This document shows positions 21,361 through 32,700 of a stretch of 64,000 bases of DNA, piece by piece. The stretch's first letter is position 1, and every line of letters begins with the position of its first letter. The notes under the pieces were generated by a model. It was not told where the DNA came from. It worked only from the letters and a program-made list of their open reading frames with translations, and did not search any database. The stretch is from Solanum dulcamara (Eukaryota; Streptophyta; Magnoliopsida; Solanales; Solanaceae), in assembly GCF_947179165.1 (NCBI RefSeq), contig NC_077242.1, positions 48,183,097 through 48,247,096 on the forward strand, in the 5' to 3' direction. A program made the position numbers and the translations under genes.

Positions 21361-23234
21361 GAACCTGAAAGTACTTCAAACAAGCCTCTTAGCATTCTTT
21401 TAGCCTTTCATAGGTAATAAAAATAAATAAACAAGCAGAAATCATAATAGTAAATCTTCAACTTACATATGTCCAACAATACCTCTAATTTTTAGAATTA
21501 ATGGGGCTAAGACAACTCCCTATCTCACTCTCAATCATAATATAAAGAAATACCATAGTAAGTGTCTAAAGATCTCAACATATCATAAGTTAGAAAGATA
21601 AAGTAGTATTGTTTCCGGAACATGGGAACTCACCAAAAGTAGTCTTTAAATAAAATCTCAACTAGCCACATGAAGGAGAACGAGGAGGAGCACTGGTCCC
21701 TACATGGTAATATCATGTAGGCAAAAGAGTATGCGTTAGTACTTTGAATGTACTAAGTATGTAAGCATGCATGAACATTGAGGAAACATTAAAATATTTA
21801 TGTAATATGAAACATAATGCAATGCATGCATAATTAATCATATAGATATCCTTTAAACCATTCATTTTATGGGAAGATGATCATAAATAACATTTAGGAC
21901 CATGCGAGCTATTACATGTAATCCAACATAACCTTCTACATTGGCCAGGGAGACTACTTATCGGGTAGAACTCCATCAAATTCATTCATTTTTTTAACTT
22001 TAAGTTTAAGGGCTATTTGTGGATTCATTAGCCTAAGCCTACAAGGGCTCCCATGTTGGCACATAGTTAATGAGACAAAGGGTTGCTACTTGAATTCTCT
22101 TATCGAATCCTATCTTAATGACCCATTCAGTGCTAAATCAATCACACAGAATAGTTTAATACTTCAAAATAGTCGTAGTATATAGCTTGAGAATTCAAAA
22201 CATCTTTGAGAATTAAAAACATAATATTTGGTAGAATAGCTCATTAAAACCTTTGGTAATTCAAATATGCAAGAATTTTCCTTATTGCATAAAGAATCCA
22301 TCATTCATATTATTTCATTATTCTGTTATTTCATAAGACTCTAGTGTCTTACCTTGGGGTGTTCCTGTCCTTTTGCATGAAAGAAAAGATGGTTCCCTGA
22401 GAATGTGTATAGGCAGGGTTTCATCAGACCTAGTGTCTTACCTTGGGGTGCAACATGATGATGCTTTATATTCTTGCCGCACTACATTCAAGACTCCCAT
22501 AGGTATGTCACCTTATCAACTTGTCTTAGGTAAATCTTATCATCTACCAGTAGATATGAGATTTTGTCTAGATTTTTACTTGGAGGAAAATTGCACTAAG
22601 TTGGAGTAAGTGGCTAACGCATCCCTTCTACATATCTCACTGCTTTGTGCATTCCCCAGGTCATTACATACGTTACTATAGAAAAATACAAGAAAATTTG
22701 ACTCGGCCCTTGGAACCTAAAAAATTCATGGGCAAACACATATGAAAAACTATAGAGGGTGATGTCAAATGGAGGACTATGTCATGGTGATGTCAAATGG
22801 ATCTAGATCTTTCCATGGTTGGTGAGATGAACCTTCTTTTAACAGAATATCCTTTTTGGAGCTGCTTTTGAACTAGATAACTTCCTCATTAGGATTTGAT
22901 GTCTTCATATGAATTCTTGCTATAGAAGTCTACTTTTATGTCGTTTAAGAATCAACCAATTTTGAGAATCCTATATTGAGATATGAATTTTTTTCTACAA
23001 ATACTCTTTCATCATAGCATCATGTCTTGCAATAATTAATTTATTTGACCTATGTAACCTTCAAAACTTTAAATATGGTCTCACATAATTGTAGGTAATG
23101 ATGTTGGAGTTATTCAAAAATTTGAATTACCTAATTTGGACCATATTATGAAACGTTATGCCCAAAATACAGAAGTTGTATTATTTTTATCGAGAATTGG
23201 AACATCATATACAATATTTTTAGGGGGTGTTACA
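21361..23234 (-). mobile_element. E1 5' LTR with foreign filler
   Basis: On the minus strand it starts TGTAACACCCCCTAAAAA at 23234. It aligns with the 3' LTR at 14220-15167 and 16000-16481. Between, about 22341-22750 carries pieces of another gypsy element in place of ~830 bp of LTR. It contains an extra ~30 bp (GCGTTAGTACTTTGAATGTA) near 21735 that is missing from the left LTR but present in the fragment at 1-612. Confidence 0.8.
22341..22750 (+). pseudogene. Filler made of RT and integrase scraps of another gypsy lineage
   Basis: Plus-strand frames give LVSYLGV..LLHERKDGSLRMCI (a reverse transcriptase scrap, 22345-22405), then 22450-22609 DDALYSCRTTFKTPIGMSPY, QLVLGKSYHLPVDM (an integrase scrap of the Athila/Tat type, by recall of family wording). 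TAGTGTCTTACCTTGGGGTG occurs twice, at 22342 and about 22431, at the two scrap starts. The scraps are opposite in strand to E1. Confidence 0.6.
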
Positions 23235-23239
23235 TATGT
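23235..23239. repeat. Target-site duplication of E1, right (TATGT)
   Basis: Matches 14178-14182. After it the A LTR resumes (ATGTATTAATATAAG), aligning with 2052 onward in the A 5' LTR. Confidence 0.65.
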
Positions 23240-23701
23240 ATGTATTAATATAAGTACTATGATCATGCATGTTTTCAATCCAACTTCATGGTTTTCAATC
23301 AAATTGTTTAAGTATTCAAGTTTCTACCTTAATTTCAAGTATAAGTTATGTTTACAGATTTCAATTATGATCAACATATGAATCTTATGCAATTATGAAA
23401 GGGGTGACTTATGATCCTTAATTGGTGATCTAGGAACCTAATGGCGTGTGTTAAGCAAGTTTTATTTATGATGTGGAAGCATTTTACTCACATTGCAATT
23501 ATGATACTCTATGCGTTTAAACCTATGAATAAGTCTATGATATATGTTAAGTATGATTACTATATTACGTATTCTATGTGATTTGACTTAGCACCTAATG
23601 AGGCTTGAGGTGGGGGCTCGACCTATACAGTCCTTATATAAAGTATCTTATCTCATAACTACATGCCAATGTAGGATTTGCCTTTATGGTCTAACTAGTA
23701 G
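23240..23701 (+). mobile_element. Element A 3' LTR, part 2
   Basis: Continues the A LTR after E1. Shared words with the 5' LTR include TATGATCATGCAT, TTTTCAATCAAATTGTTTA and ACCTAATG, matching 2070-2520. It is cut at 23701 by the solo LTR. Confidence 0.85.
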
Positions 23702-24182
23702 TGTCACACCCCAAAATTGGGGGAGGGCAAGACTGGGTAAACATCTACCCACCAGATATGTCAGTTATGGTGGTGTAGTGAACTATAGATGCAGCTATTA
23801 CTATATCTTCCTACCGACATTACTCCATCGGTAGTGTAAGATAAAGTCATAACCATTATCACCTACTGACTCAACTGAGCTCATATCGAGTATTGCTAAT
23901 AAACATAGTACTTATGAAAGTTGACTCCACGAATGCAGCTTCAATAGGAATCTCTAAGACTCATGGACTCCAACTATGTACATATAACGTATAAAGCTTT
24001 AAAATATCATATAAGTACACCCACTCATTACTTAAAAAAACTTAATAAGGTATAGATTTCACAAGGAGTCTAGTAGGATTATGAATAATACACTAAAGGT
24101 ATTTTTGCCGCCTTAGCATGTATCTTGATTAAGAGCACATATATTTCTACTTCTATATAACTCACTAGCATTTAGGATCTGT

Positions 24183-24225
<43 letters not shown>

Positions 24226-25785
24226 CTATAAGGTGTTTTTTTTACACGTGTTGATAATTATATGCTTGGACTTCCGTTATTAACTTATCATGTCGATAAT
24301 CACAAATAGTTCTTAATTCTTTATCCTTAATCAGATGGAAACATGGAACTCATAAAAATGAGTAGTTCTTAATGAAAACATGTATAGGACCATCTCATAG
24401 TGCCCATGATAAGGGGTCTCCAAACTAAATTTTCAACTACGACAAGAATTATATATATATATATATATATTATCAATTACGTCACATTTATTTATCATAA
24501 CCACTTAACAAACTATAGAACATCACTATGTATTTCCAACCTTTTAATAGTTCCATACCATACCTTGATATTAGTTTTAAACATAGGAGTACTAGTCCTA
24601 TCAACGACATAGATTCATGCTTGAAAATGAAGGAAAGAGGCTCTGTTACATACCTTTATTTGAGTCCTCTAATGTAATACACTGGCTGAATTATCTCTTG
24701 CTCCTCCAATATAAAATAACAGCCAATGAAAATTCAACTTTAAATAATTACACAACATATCCAAGTCGGGTTGCCAATTCATAAAATATATGGTAGGCGT
24801 AAACTTAAGAGATGTTGAAATCAATCGGTGTCCATAGTATTCAATCTTTCATATTCCTAAAACCAACACTCTACATTTAAATGAATCCAATATAGTAACC
24901 AATAGCTGCCAGACCACTCCACATACTCCCTCCTCACCAAAACATCAATTAAAATGGGCGAAACTTGGACTCACAGTTTTTTATCACTATCCCGTGAGTC
25001 CTACCCACAGAATATAGCTAGAACATCAAAAATACCATATATATGAGAGTATGGAATATGGTCATACCTTAATTGAAGAGAATAAAGTTCCTTAAACTGG
25101 TATTAACAAGAAGAATGGTTGTTTCTTCAATCCAAAGAGGGACTTGGGTGAACTCTATGCACGGTTGAAGAAAACACTTAATTCTTGGTTGATTTCTCAA
25201 CTAGGGCTTTAGGAGAGGAGAGGTTTTGAAGAACCAGAAATTAGAAGCTTCTAAAATGAGTTAGTGTCATTCTCTAATGAATTCAGTATGTTCATAATAG
25301 TTTTAAAACATTTAGACAAACTTAACATGTGTCCGTCACGTGTCTAGTGTGGCCAATTTTGGCCTCTGCATTGTCTATTGTAAAATATGCATATCGTTTT
25401 TCTCCAAAGTAGTATTGATGATAAGTTTTTTTTGTTGAAAACTAGACTCCATTCTATTTAATTTGATTTGTAGTAGGCCTTATAACTCCTTATATACAAG
25501 GAGATATGTCTGTCCCAAGTCAGACTATATATGAGATCATATGAAATAATCCATCGTGACGTGATCTTCAATTTTTACTATTATTCCAAGATTTACTTAG
25601 GCCTATAACTTTTGTATAACACTTATTATGAAATAATATAATTAATACTCAATGTAATCAACCATTCAAAATCTTATTTAATTCTCCAGACAACTCGCCA
25701 ACCAACTATGTAAGGCAAAAATACAATTTTTGGTACGTACGTCTTTAGCTTAAGTTAGTCACCTTAAAATATATGGGGTGTTATA
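23702..25785 (-). mobile_element. Solo LTR in the A 3' LTR
   Basis: Read on the minus strand, a 2,084-bp block starts TATAACACCCCATATATTTT (TG start decayed to TA) and ends CAATTTTGGGGTGTGACA. It splits a stretch that is continuous in the A 5' LTR (GGCCTAGCTA/TGGATCCACATA near 2520). No internal region, gag or pol is present, so it is most likely a solo LTR left by LTR-LTR recombination. Flanks are AGTAG (23697-23701) and AGTGG (25786-25790), a 4/5 target duplication. Confidence 0.75.
24186..24222. repeat. (TA)n microsatellite
   Basis: An uninterrupted TA dinucleotide run inside the solo LTR. A shorter AT run lies at about 24449-24471. Confidence 0.9.
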
Positions 25786-26333
25786 AGTGGATCCACATAT
25801 AACATATGTTCATAACCCACCAATTGGAGTAGAGTCGACCTTGCAAAGTAGATTCCTTTTTTTTCAATTGTATGGGGAGACATCGGGATTCCATATTATA
25901 GCTCGCATGGTCTTATTGTTGGTTATGATTCTATCCCATAAATGTATACTTTCTTTATGTTGAATGGCATGACATCATATTTAGTACATTCAATTGTACT
26001 AATGCATACTTTATTACCTTTGTATCCTCTAATAGAGGGAGAGTTTATGAGTTCACTTCTTTCAAAAGACTTTTGTTATTTTATATTAAGGGTGAGCTAG
26101 GGACATGTCTTAACCCACACCCATATTGACTAGTAGAGGCATTATTTGAAACATATATGTAGAGTCTATTTGTTGCACTTTTTACTCCTTATGATATATT
26201 ATTGAGACTTTCTTATGTTGTTTTTGCTTATTTATACCTTATGCATGTTTACGGTATGTAAAGAGGCTTGGTTAGAGCTCTATCGGGGTTTTGATCACTG
26301 TGTCACATCTACTACCTAGTTTGGGTCATGACA
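25786..26333 (+). mobile_element. Element A 3' LTR, part 3 (end)
   Basis: Resumes with GTGGATCCACATATAACATA (compare 2527 onward) and ends CTAGTTTGGGTCATGACA at 26333, a standard gypsy LTR end. Relative to the 5' LTR it lacks roughly 100 bp near 26025. Confidence 0.8.
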
Positions 26334-26960
26334 ATAAAGTCATTCCATGCCCAGAATCACATCAACTCAACCATGTTAAACTCAACTAAGTCAGTCATGG
26401 TATCCTTGTGATAGATTGACACAATAAAATCTCTATATACTCTCTCATCTAAGATAGACTTGCCAATATCAGTAGACACACTATAAGGCACAAAAACACA
26501 CTAAGGGATTTTATCAAACTTATTAGCCACATAAGGGGTTATAAATGACAAAGTGGCACCCAGATCATATAAGGCATAACAATCGAAAGAGAAGACTCAG
26601 AGCATACCAGTAACAAGATTTGTCTTATTCTCCTGCTCCTAGACTCTCACCATAGCATACAGAAGGTTTAAAACTCCACCTGCACCTGATGTATTACCCC
26701 TCTGATTACCTCAACCCGGTGGTGTTGCAAAAGAAGATTGGGATATGTCGCCCAGTATCAAACACTCTTTATGAAGATGACCCAATTTACCACAGTTATA
26801 GCAACCCTTAGATTCCTATTGGCACTCTCCCAAATGGAGTCTACCACACTTATTGCAGGGCATCTTTCCCTTCGGTCCTTAACCCATACTTCCTTTGGAT
26901 TAGGAACCCTGAGCTCTAAAATACTGGTGACTCTAGGGTTTCTTATCATACTTGTAGCTA
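26334..26960 (-). pseudogene. Zinc knuckle and protease of a gypsy remnant
   Basis: On the minus strand: a knuckle-like CYKCGKLGHLHKEC near 26805-26765, then an acidic/Gly linker, and VFSFDCYALYDLGATLSFIT near 26590-26530, followed by PYVANKFDKIP. The protease D-(S/T)-G reads D-L-G. The remnant ends at a G-M-E/W-like stretch next to the end of the A LTR at 26333. Reverse transcriptase would have followed but is absent. Several stops occur. Confidence 0.7.
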
Positions 26961-27081
26961 GGTACAAGTGGTGCACTTGCTGATGATGGTGCACAGTTAG
27001 ATTACCTCTTCTAAGAGAAGGACATATCGCCCTTACCTTGCTTCTTCTCTTCCTAATGCCCCGATGACTTGGCTTTCTTGG

Positions 27082-27760
27082 TCAAGTGCTCATCTCTATC
27101 TTTCTTCTTATTAGCTTCAACCTATTGAGCATATCTTTCTTTTTATCATCCTCAGCCTGTTGAGCATACATCATATGCCTATAAATATCCATGTCATAAA
27201 TTAGAAATGACGTCTTGCACTCCTTCACATATCTGCTCAATCCAGAGACAAACTTCCTCATTTTAGACCTCACATCTAGAACTATTTTTGGAGCATATCT
27301 GGATAGCTGAATGAACTTAAGGATGTATTTCTTCACATTTAGCCCCTTTTATTTTAGATTTGCGAACTTCTCTACCTTCGCTTTTCCTAACTCTTTGGAA
27401 AAAAGAAATAGTTAAGGAAAGTACCATCGAATTCATCCCAAATAGTAGACTCGGCGTCCTTACCTTTACTTTCCTCTCACTAGTTGTACCAAACATTCAC
27501 AACATCCTTGAGCTGATAAGACACTAACTCAACCCACTCAATCTCAATAACATGCATTTCTTTTTGGATCTTCCATATTTCATCAATGAAGTTTTGGGGG
27601 TGTTTCTCAACCTTAGAACCCGTAAAGACTGGTGAGTTCATACTCAAGAAATATCGAATCCTCACAGTAATTGATGGCTCTTGTGAGCTAGATCTAGGAG
27701 TTGGTAAACTCTGGTTACCCTTCTAGGCAGCTACCAACTGAGTAAGCATGGTGATAGCCC
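27082..27760 (-). pseudogene. gag: Gag capsid of the gypsy remnant
   Basis: 27665-27480 reads MRIRYFLSMNSPVFTGSKVE, KHPQNFIDEIWKIQKEMHVI and VELVSYQLKDVVNVWYN. 27336-27082 reads KKYILKFIQLSRYAPKIVLD, VRSKMRKFVSGLSRYVKECK and DMDIYRHMMYAQQAEDDKKK. Between them EFDGTFLNYFF marks the middle of capsid. It differs in wording from A, C, D and E1, so this is a separate family. Stops and a frameshift break it. Confidence 0.75.
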
Positions 27761-28145
27761 TTCTGAATTTTACCTCTAAAGTAGAAGCTGGCTAAGTAGT
27801 AGGCATGTTGGTTTACTCCGCATATTAGGTAGGTCGACCCCTAGGTCTCACTCATGAAAGTGGGGGCATCTTCCACTGTGAAACCATGGTTCTAGTGGTG
27901 TTCCTCTGACTGGCGGTATATTTTAGAGGCATTATCTGCAAATGCATAACGTACAAATTAGGAAGTAATTTTTAGAGTTAAAACTCTTTCACACGAACTC
28001 AGAATATGAACAAGTGAAATAATTCTTAATATCCTATAGCCTCCTGAATATACATTTGGTGTACAATCCATAAGCAAGACTTTACTTGACACGACTTCAT
28101 AGACGCCCTAGGACTCTTGAACTCTGTTCTTTTATACCATATTTT
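27761..28145 (-). other. 5' leader and decayed primer site of the gypsy remnant
   Basis: Contains on the minus strand the start of gag (near 27890) and the leader wording common after gypsy LTRs (AGTCCTAGGGCG, CTTGCTTATGGATTGT). TACCATATTTTTCACTCC at about 28136-28153 sits where a primer-binding site TGGTAT.. on the minus strand is expected. Only its first bases (ATGGTA) match. Confidence 0.45.
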
Positions 28146-28300
28146 TCACTCCTTGAGAGGTTACCCTAGGCGTGACCGATACTCGGAAAACCATTGTTGG
28201 CCCTAAGTTAACCACTTGGTCCATTCACTCATTCAAAAAAATAAGCTGGACTTGGATACACCAAATAAGATAAGATACTCAAGTGGCTAACAACTCAACT
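28146..28300 (-). mobile_element. Probable LTR end of the gypsy remnant
   Basis: About 150 bp to the right of the leader, where the 5' LTR end is expected on the minus strand. It contains GGCGTGACCGATACTCGG and ATTGTTGGCCC. No second copy exists in the window, so the identity rests on position only. It is cut by the start of the element C LTR at about 28300. Confidence 0.35.
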
Positions 28301-29523
28301 TTAAAGTTGAGATCATGATTTTAAAGTTGAAGTTATGATGATGATCAAAGTTAAGATCAAAGATGTTATTATAGTGTTATAAGTCCAATTCTCACACAAT
28401 CATGTTTAATGTAGTGATAAGGATAATTCTCGCCCAAGTTATTGATTCTTGTGAATCACCAAGTTAGATGAGCTTTTCTTAATATATTTTAAAAATGGAT
28501 TGATAGGTAGTTACTTTTCTTTCTTATTATGTTATGTTTATGAGTTTCCGTTGGGATATTGATTAAGCACTGAGAGGGATACTAGGTGGGGTTTGGTTTG
28601 GTAGCGTAGTTATTTACCCATCAGAATCCTAGTAACAACGTAAATTCCAAAACTACGTTGACTACGTAGGTTGCCTTTATGGCCTAGCTAGTGGATCTAC
28701 ATAGCCCAGTTGAATAGTTATTTTTTGAGTATGCCCTGGCAAGGTAGCCTTATCTATTTTGATGCAGGAGTCATCGGATTCCATGTAGTAACTCGTATGG
28801 GCTTAGATGTCAATTGGTTCTATCCCACAAAAGTTGTAGTTAAGTTATGAAATTTCAAGTTATAAGTTTATGATAAAGTTTTTATGATATGCATTGACCA
28901 AGAGCTTCGTATGTTTTAAATTACTTTTATGATTTACTCATATTCATTATGATTAGTCATGCATCTTATGGCATATTGATTACGTTTCGTAACTTGTTCA
29001 TGCATACCTCACATAACTTGTTCATGCATATTGATTATATTTCGTAACTTGTTCATGCATATCTCACATACTTAGTACATTTAGATGTACTAACTCATAT
29101 TTTGTCTATATTTTCTCATAATGTAGGGACGGACGACACTCGTGATTATCCTATTTGTGGCTAGCGTTTGCTCTAAATTTGTCAATAAGTTGGTCAGTCC
29201 TCATTCTATCGAGTATATGAATTTTATTCATGTTACTATTGATTTGACTTTCTTCTATTGTTAGGGTAAGCTAGGAGCTTGTCCTAGGCCCCCGTCAAGG
29301 GTTAGACTAGAGGTATGTTTAGACAATAATGTGATGTAGTCCATGCAGACGTTAATTGGTTGATTTTATCCTTTAGTCCCATCCCTTTTGAGATGATAAC
29401 TTCCGCTTATCTTTATCTTGTTCTTTACCTTATGTATGCAATGTATGCTAAGATGGCTTATAATTGGGGTCCTTCGCATCCCGATTGTCGTGTCTCAGCT
29501 TGGCCCTAGTTTGGGTCATGATA
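28301..29523 (+). mobile_element. Element C 5' LTR, 5' truncated
   Basis: Aligns with the C 3' LTR from 35230 to 36328 and with the D LTR from 37880 (shared AATTCTCACA, GAGCTNTTCTTAATATGTTT, TTGATAGGTAGTTACT, GGGACGGACGACACTCG). It ends CTAGTTTGGGTCATGATA at 29523. The first part of the LTR is missing. A CATGCATA-type stretch with ACTTGTTCATGCATA is repeated in tandem at about 28991-29060. Confidence 0.8.
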
Positions 29524-29527
29524 AACT

Positions 29528-29539
29528 TAGTATCAGAGC
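29528..29539 (+). other. Primer-binding site of element C
   Basis: TAGTATCAGAGC follows the LTR end after four bases. It is one base from TGGTATCAGAGC, the common plant LTR-element site complementary to the 3' end of initiator tRNA-Met. Confidence 0.75.
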
Positions 29540-29745
29540 ACAAGGTTTAGAAAAGTCCTAGGACATCTAACATATCTCATTAAGTAGACTCTTATTCGTT
29601 GGTGTGAAGCGCGCCACATCCATAAATAAGAGGCTATGAACAACTTAGGAAAATTCTTACTTCTTTCATGATCTATGTTGTGTGGTAGAGTGGTTAAGTC
29701 TTTTCTCTCTAACACTTGTTCTTTGAATTTTTTAGAATATTCATC

Positions 29746-30480
29746 CATGAAGATACCCTATTAGAAGGAACGTGGTTGAAGAGGAGCAACAAGCTCCAAA
29801 TGACCCTATAAATGATCAAGTTTCTAATGTTGAGTTTTGAGTGGCCTTTCAAGTGCTTTCTCAAGCCATTACGGTTCAAGTTAACCATGAGGTAGTTACT
29901 CCTATTTACCCAAATGTTATAGAATGGTGATAAGAGTTCATGATTTCATGAAGATGAATCCTCCAGAGTTTTGGGGTTCTAAAGTTGATGAGGATCCACA
30001 AAAGTTTGTTGATAGCATCCATAAGATATTGAGATCATGGGGATTAGCCCGATTGAGAGAGCAGAGTTGGCTACATACCAACTAAGGGGTGTTGCCCAAA
30101 TTTTGTTTGATCAATGAAAAAGTGAAAGGCCTAGAGAGGCGGAACCCTATGACTTGGGATGAGTTCAAGCGGGCATTTGTTGATTGCTTTTTTCCATTAC
30201 GGTTGATGGAGGCTAAAGTGAAAGAGTTAATCAACCTTAAGGAAGGTGGTATGATTGTGAGGGAGTATGCCCTCAAGTTTTTTCAATTATCGAAGTATGC
30301 TCCTTTCATGGTTGCCAACTCAAGAGCTCATATGAGGAAGTTCGTATTGGGGGTTTTGGATATGGTAGCGATGGAGTGCAAAATGGCTATATTGATTTAG
30401 GAGATGGATACATCTAGACTCATGACCTATGCAGAATAAATAGAGAGTGAGAAGCTAAAGATAAAAAATTAGGAGTCCAA
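29746..30480 (+). pseudogene. gag: Element C Gag capsid region
   Basis: From ATG 29746 the frame soon stops. Recognisable parts are RVHDFMKMNPPEFWGSKVDE, DPQKFVDSIHKIL (29930-30035), a frameshift, then 30089-30400 with RRNPMTWDEFKRAFVDCFFP, LRLMEAKVKELINLKEGGMI, VREYALKFFQLSKYAPFMVA and ECKMAILI. After a stop comes EMDTSRLMTYAE. This is a typical plant gypsy capsid. Confidence 0.8.
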
Positions 30481-31260
30481 GATGCCAAGGACCGATGATA
30501 GTGACTTCTCCCATTCCAAGTTCGGAAGTGGTGGACGTCCTCATTTTTGCCAAAAGTTCTCTATCCAAGGGTCTTCTAATGCCACTACTCCAATATTTGA
30601 CAAGGATAGGGTGACCAACCTTAAACCTCAATGAGGTACTTCTATAGGCCAAGTTACTCTCGCATGTAAGAAGTATGGTAGGAACCACAAGGGCGAATGT
30701 TTAGCCGGATTGAATGTGTGCTACTGGGGTGGCAAGCCGGATCATCATGCTAAGAAATACAAGGTCAAAGATGTTGGTCCTCTAGTCCAAGGTTCTCAAG
30801 ATGACCAAGTGCAACCAAAGGATGTTCAACGTAATAATAGCTTTTATGCTCCCTAGGGTAGCCAAGAAGTAGAGGAGACTCCCGATGTTGTCACCGGTAT
30901 GTTACAGGTCTTTCACTATGATGTTTATGCTTTACCTGATCCAGGTGTAAACTTGTCTTTTATTTCCCCTTATATGTCCATGAGATTTGATGTCTATCCC
31001 GAGACATTGTTAGAGCCTTATTCCATTTATACTCCCGTAGGTGAGTCGGTTGTGGCTTAAAAAGTCTATAGAAATTGTCTTATTACGGTCTTCCATAAAG
31101 TTACTTTATGTGATCTAGTATTGCTTGACATGACTGATTTTGATATTATCCTTGGTATAGATTGGCTATATGCATGTTATACTTCTATTGATTTTGGAAC
31201 TCGAGTGGTTAAGTTCTAATTTCCAAATGAACCGATCCTAGAATGGAAGGGTAGAAATTT
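30481..31260 (+). pseudogene. Element C zinc knuckle and protease
   Basis: Basic linker (SKFGSGGRPHF), then CKKYGRNHKGEC and CYWGGKPDHHAKKYK: three knuckle cysteines are replaced (two by Tyr, one by Gly). NNSFYAP is followed by VVTGMLQVFHYDVYALPDPG and VNLSFISPYMSMRFDVYP; the protease triad reads D-P-G. FDIILGIDWLYACY at about 31140-31185 is the end of protease. Stops at 30632, 30854 and 31059 and nearby. Confidence 0.75.
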
Positions 31261-31369
31261 CGTGTTTAGAGGTCAATTCATTTCATGCCTTAAAGTTCAG
31301 AAAATGATTTCTAAGGGTTGAATTGTCATCTTGTGAGGGTTAGGGATGAAAATTCTGAATCCCCTATCT

Positions 31370-32090
31370 TAAAGTCGGTCCCTATTACAAATGAATTTCT
31401 GGATGTGTTTCCCGATGATCTACCCAATGTGCCTCCCGAAAGGGAGATTGATATTTGTATAGAACTTCTTTTGGAAACTTAATCTATTTCTATTCCTCTT
31501 TGCTGAATGTCTCCGGTGGAGTTAAAGGAGTTGAAGGATCAATTAAAAGACTTATTAGACAAAGGTTTTATTAGACAAAGTATAACCCCATGGGGTGCTC
31601 CCATATTTTTTGTTAGAAAGAAGGATGGTTCACAACGTAACCATCAAGAATAGATGACTTGTTTGATCAACTGCTAGGGGCAAGTTACTTTTCAAAAATA
31701 GACCTTCATTCCTGTTATAACTAATTGAACAAAGTGTGACATTCCTAAAATGGCATTTCAGATGAGGTATGGCCATTATGAGTTTCTAGTCATGTTGTTT
31801 GGTTTGACCAATGCTCCCACGGATTTCATGGACTGAATGAATAGGGTATTCAAATAATATCTAGATATGTTTGTGATTGTATTCACTAATGATATTATGG
31901 TTTACTCTCGGATTAAAGAGGAGCATTTTAATCACTTGAGGATTATGTTTCAAACTCTAAGAGACAAGAAACTATTTTCAAAGTTCAACAAATATGAGTT
32001 TTGGTTAAGGGAAGTGGCTTTGTTTGGTCACATTGTGTCCGGTGAAGGGATTATAGTTGAAAATTGAAGAGGTTAAGAATTAGCCTAGAC
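31370..32090 (+). pseudogene. pol: Element C reverse transcriptase
   Basis: Order: [20 protein letters not shown] near 31391-31450, [20 protein letters not shown] near 31551-31610, a deletion removing the MCIDYR region (KKDGS runs straight into NVTIKNR), IDDLFDQ, then 31867-32067 with [20 protein letters not shown] and [20 protein letters not shown]. The active-site FIDD reads FTND, so one catalytic Asp is lost. The domain is also interrupted by stops. Confidence 0.8.
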
Positions 32091-32700
32091 CATTATCTCT
32101 TTCAAATGTTAGGAGTTTCTTGAGCGTAGCCGGATACTATAGCAGATTTGTGGAGGGGTTTTAATATATCTCTTCACCTTTGACAAAGTTTACTAAAAAG
32201 AAGGTGAAGTTTCAATAGTCGGAAGCATGCGAAAAGAGTTTTCAAGAGTTGAAAGATCATCTCACTACCGCTCCTATCTTGACCTTTCCCGAAGGGTCTG
32301 ATGGTTTTGTGGTATATTATGATGCTTCAAGGGTTGGTCTTGGTTGTGTATTGATGCAACATGGTAAGTAAATAGCCTATGCTTCTAGGCAACTTAAGGT
32401 GCATGAACGAAATTATCCAACTCATGATTTTTAGCTAGCAGTGGTTATATTCACTTTGAAGACTTGGAGGCACTATCTTTATGGTGTCCATGTGGATGGG
32501 TTCACCGACCACGAGTTTATAATACGTGTTTAAGCAAAAAGATTTGAAACTTAGACAAAGGAGATGGCTTGAATTATTGAAGGACTATCACATGAGTGTG
32601 TTGTACCATCTGGGAAAGGCAAATATGGTTATCGATGCACTAAGTAGATTGTCCATGTGTACTGTGGCATATGATGTAGAAGATAAGAAAGAATTTATTA
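32091..32700 (+). pseudogene. pol: Element C RNase H
   Basis: SNVRSFLSVAGYYSRFVEGF, a stop, LTKFTKKKVKFQ, SFQELKDHLTTAPILTFPEG, FVVYYDASRVGLGCVLMQHG, a stop, [20 protein letters not shown], a stop, then [20 protein letters not shown]. The first Asp (YYDAS) and the last (FTDHE) are kept, but the Glu position falls in a TAG stop. 32526-32714 continues as WLELLKDYHMSVLYHLGKAN with DALSRLSM. Confidence 0.8.

Larger units (their letters stand above)
14183..23234 (-). mobile_element. Gypsy retrotransposon E1, complete but decayed
   Basis: A 9.05-kb minus-strand element inserted in the A 3' LTR. On the minus strand the order is 5' LTR (23234-21361), gag, zinc knuckle, protease, reverse transcriptase, RNase H, integrase, chromodomain-like tail, polypurine tract, 3' LTR (16481-14183). 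It is bounded by TATGT duplications. The 5' LTR has lost its last ~50 bp and the primer-binding site, and carries a foreign filler. All frames contain stops. Confidence 0.85.

Noticed and set aside
14183..23234. Endogenous pararetrovirus origin for E1 or the other pol regions
   Set aside because: All have integrase, LTRs and target duplications, which pararetroviruses lack.
24186..24222. TA run considered as an origin or promoter element
   Set aside because: A simple microsatellite inside a solo LTR; nothing else supports a function.
29528..29539. tRNA gene near the primer-binding sites
   Set aside because: Only the 12-base complement of the tRNA 3' end is present; no cloverleaf or A/B boxes.
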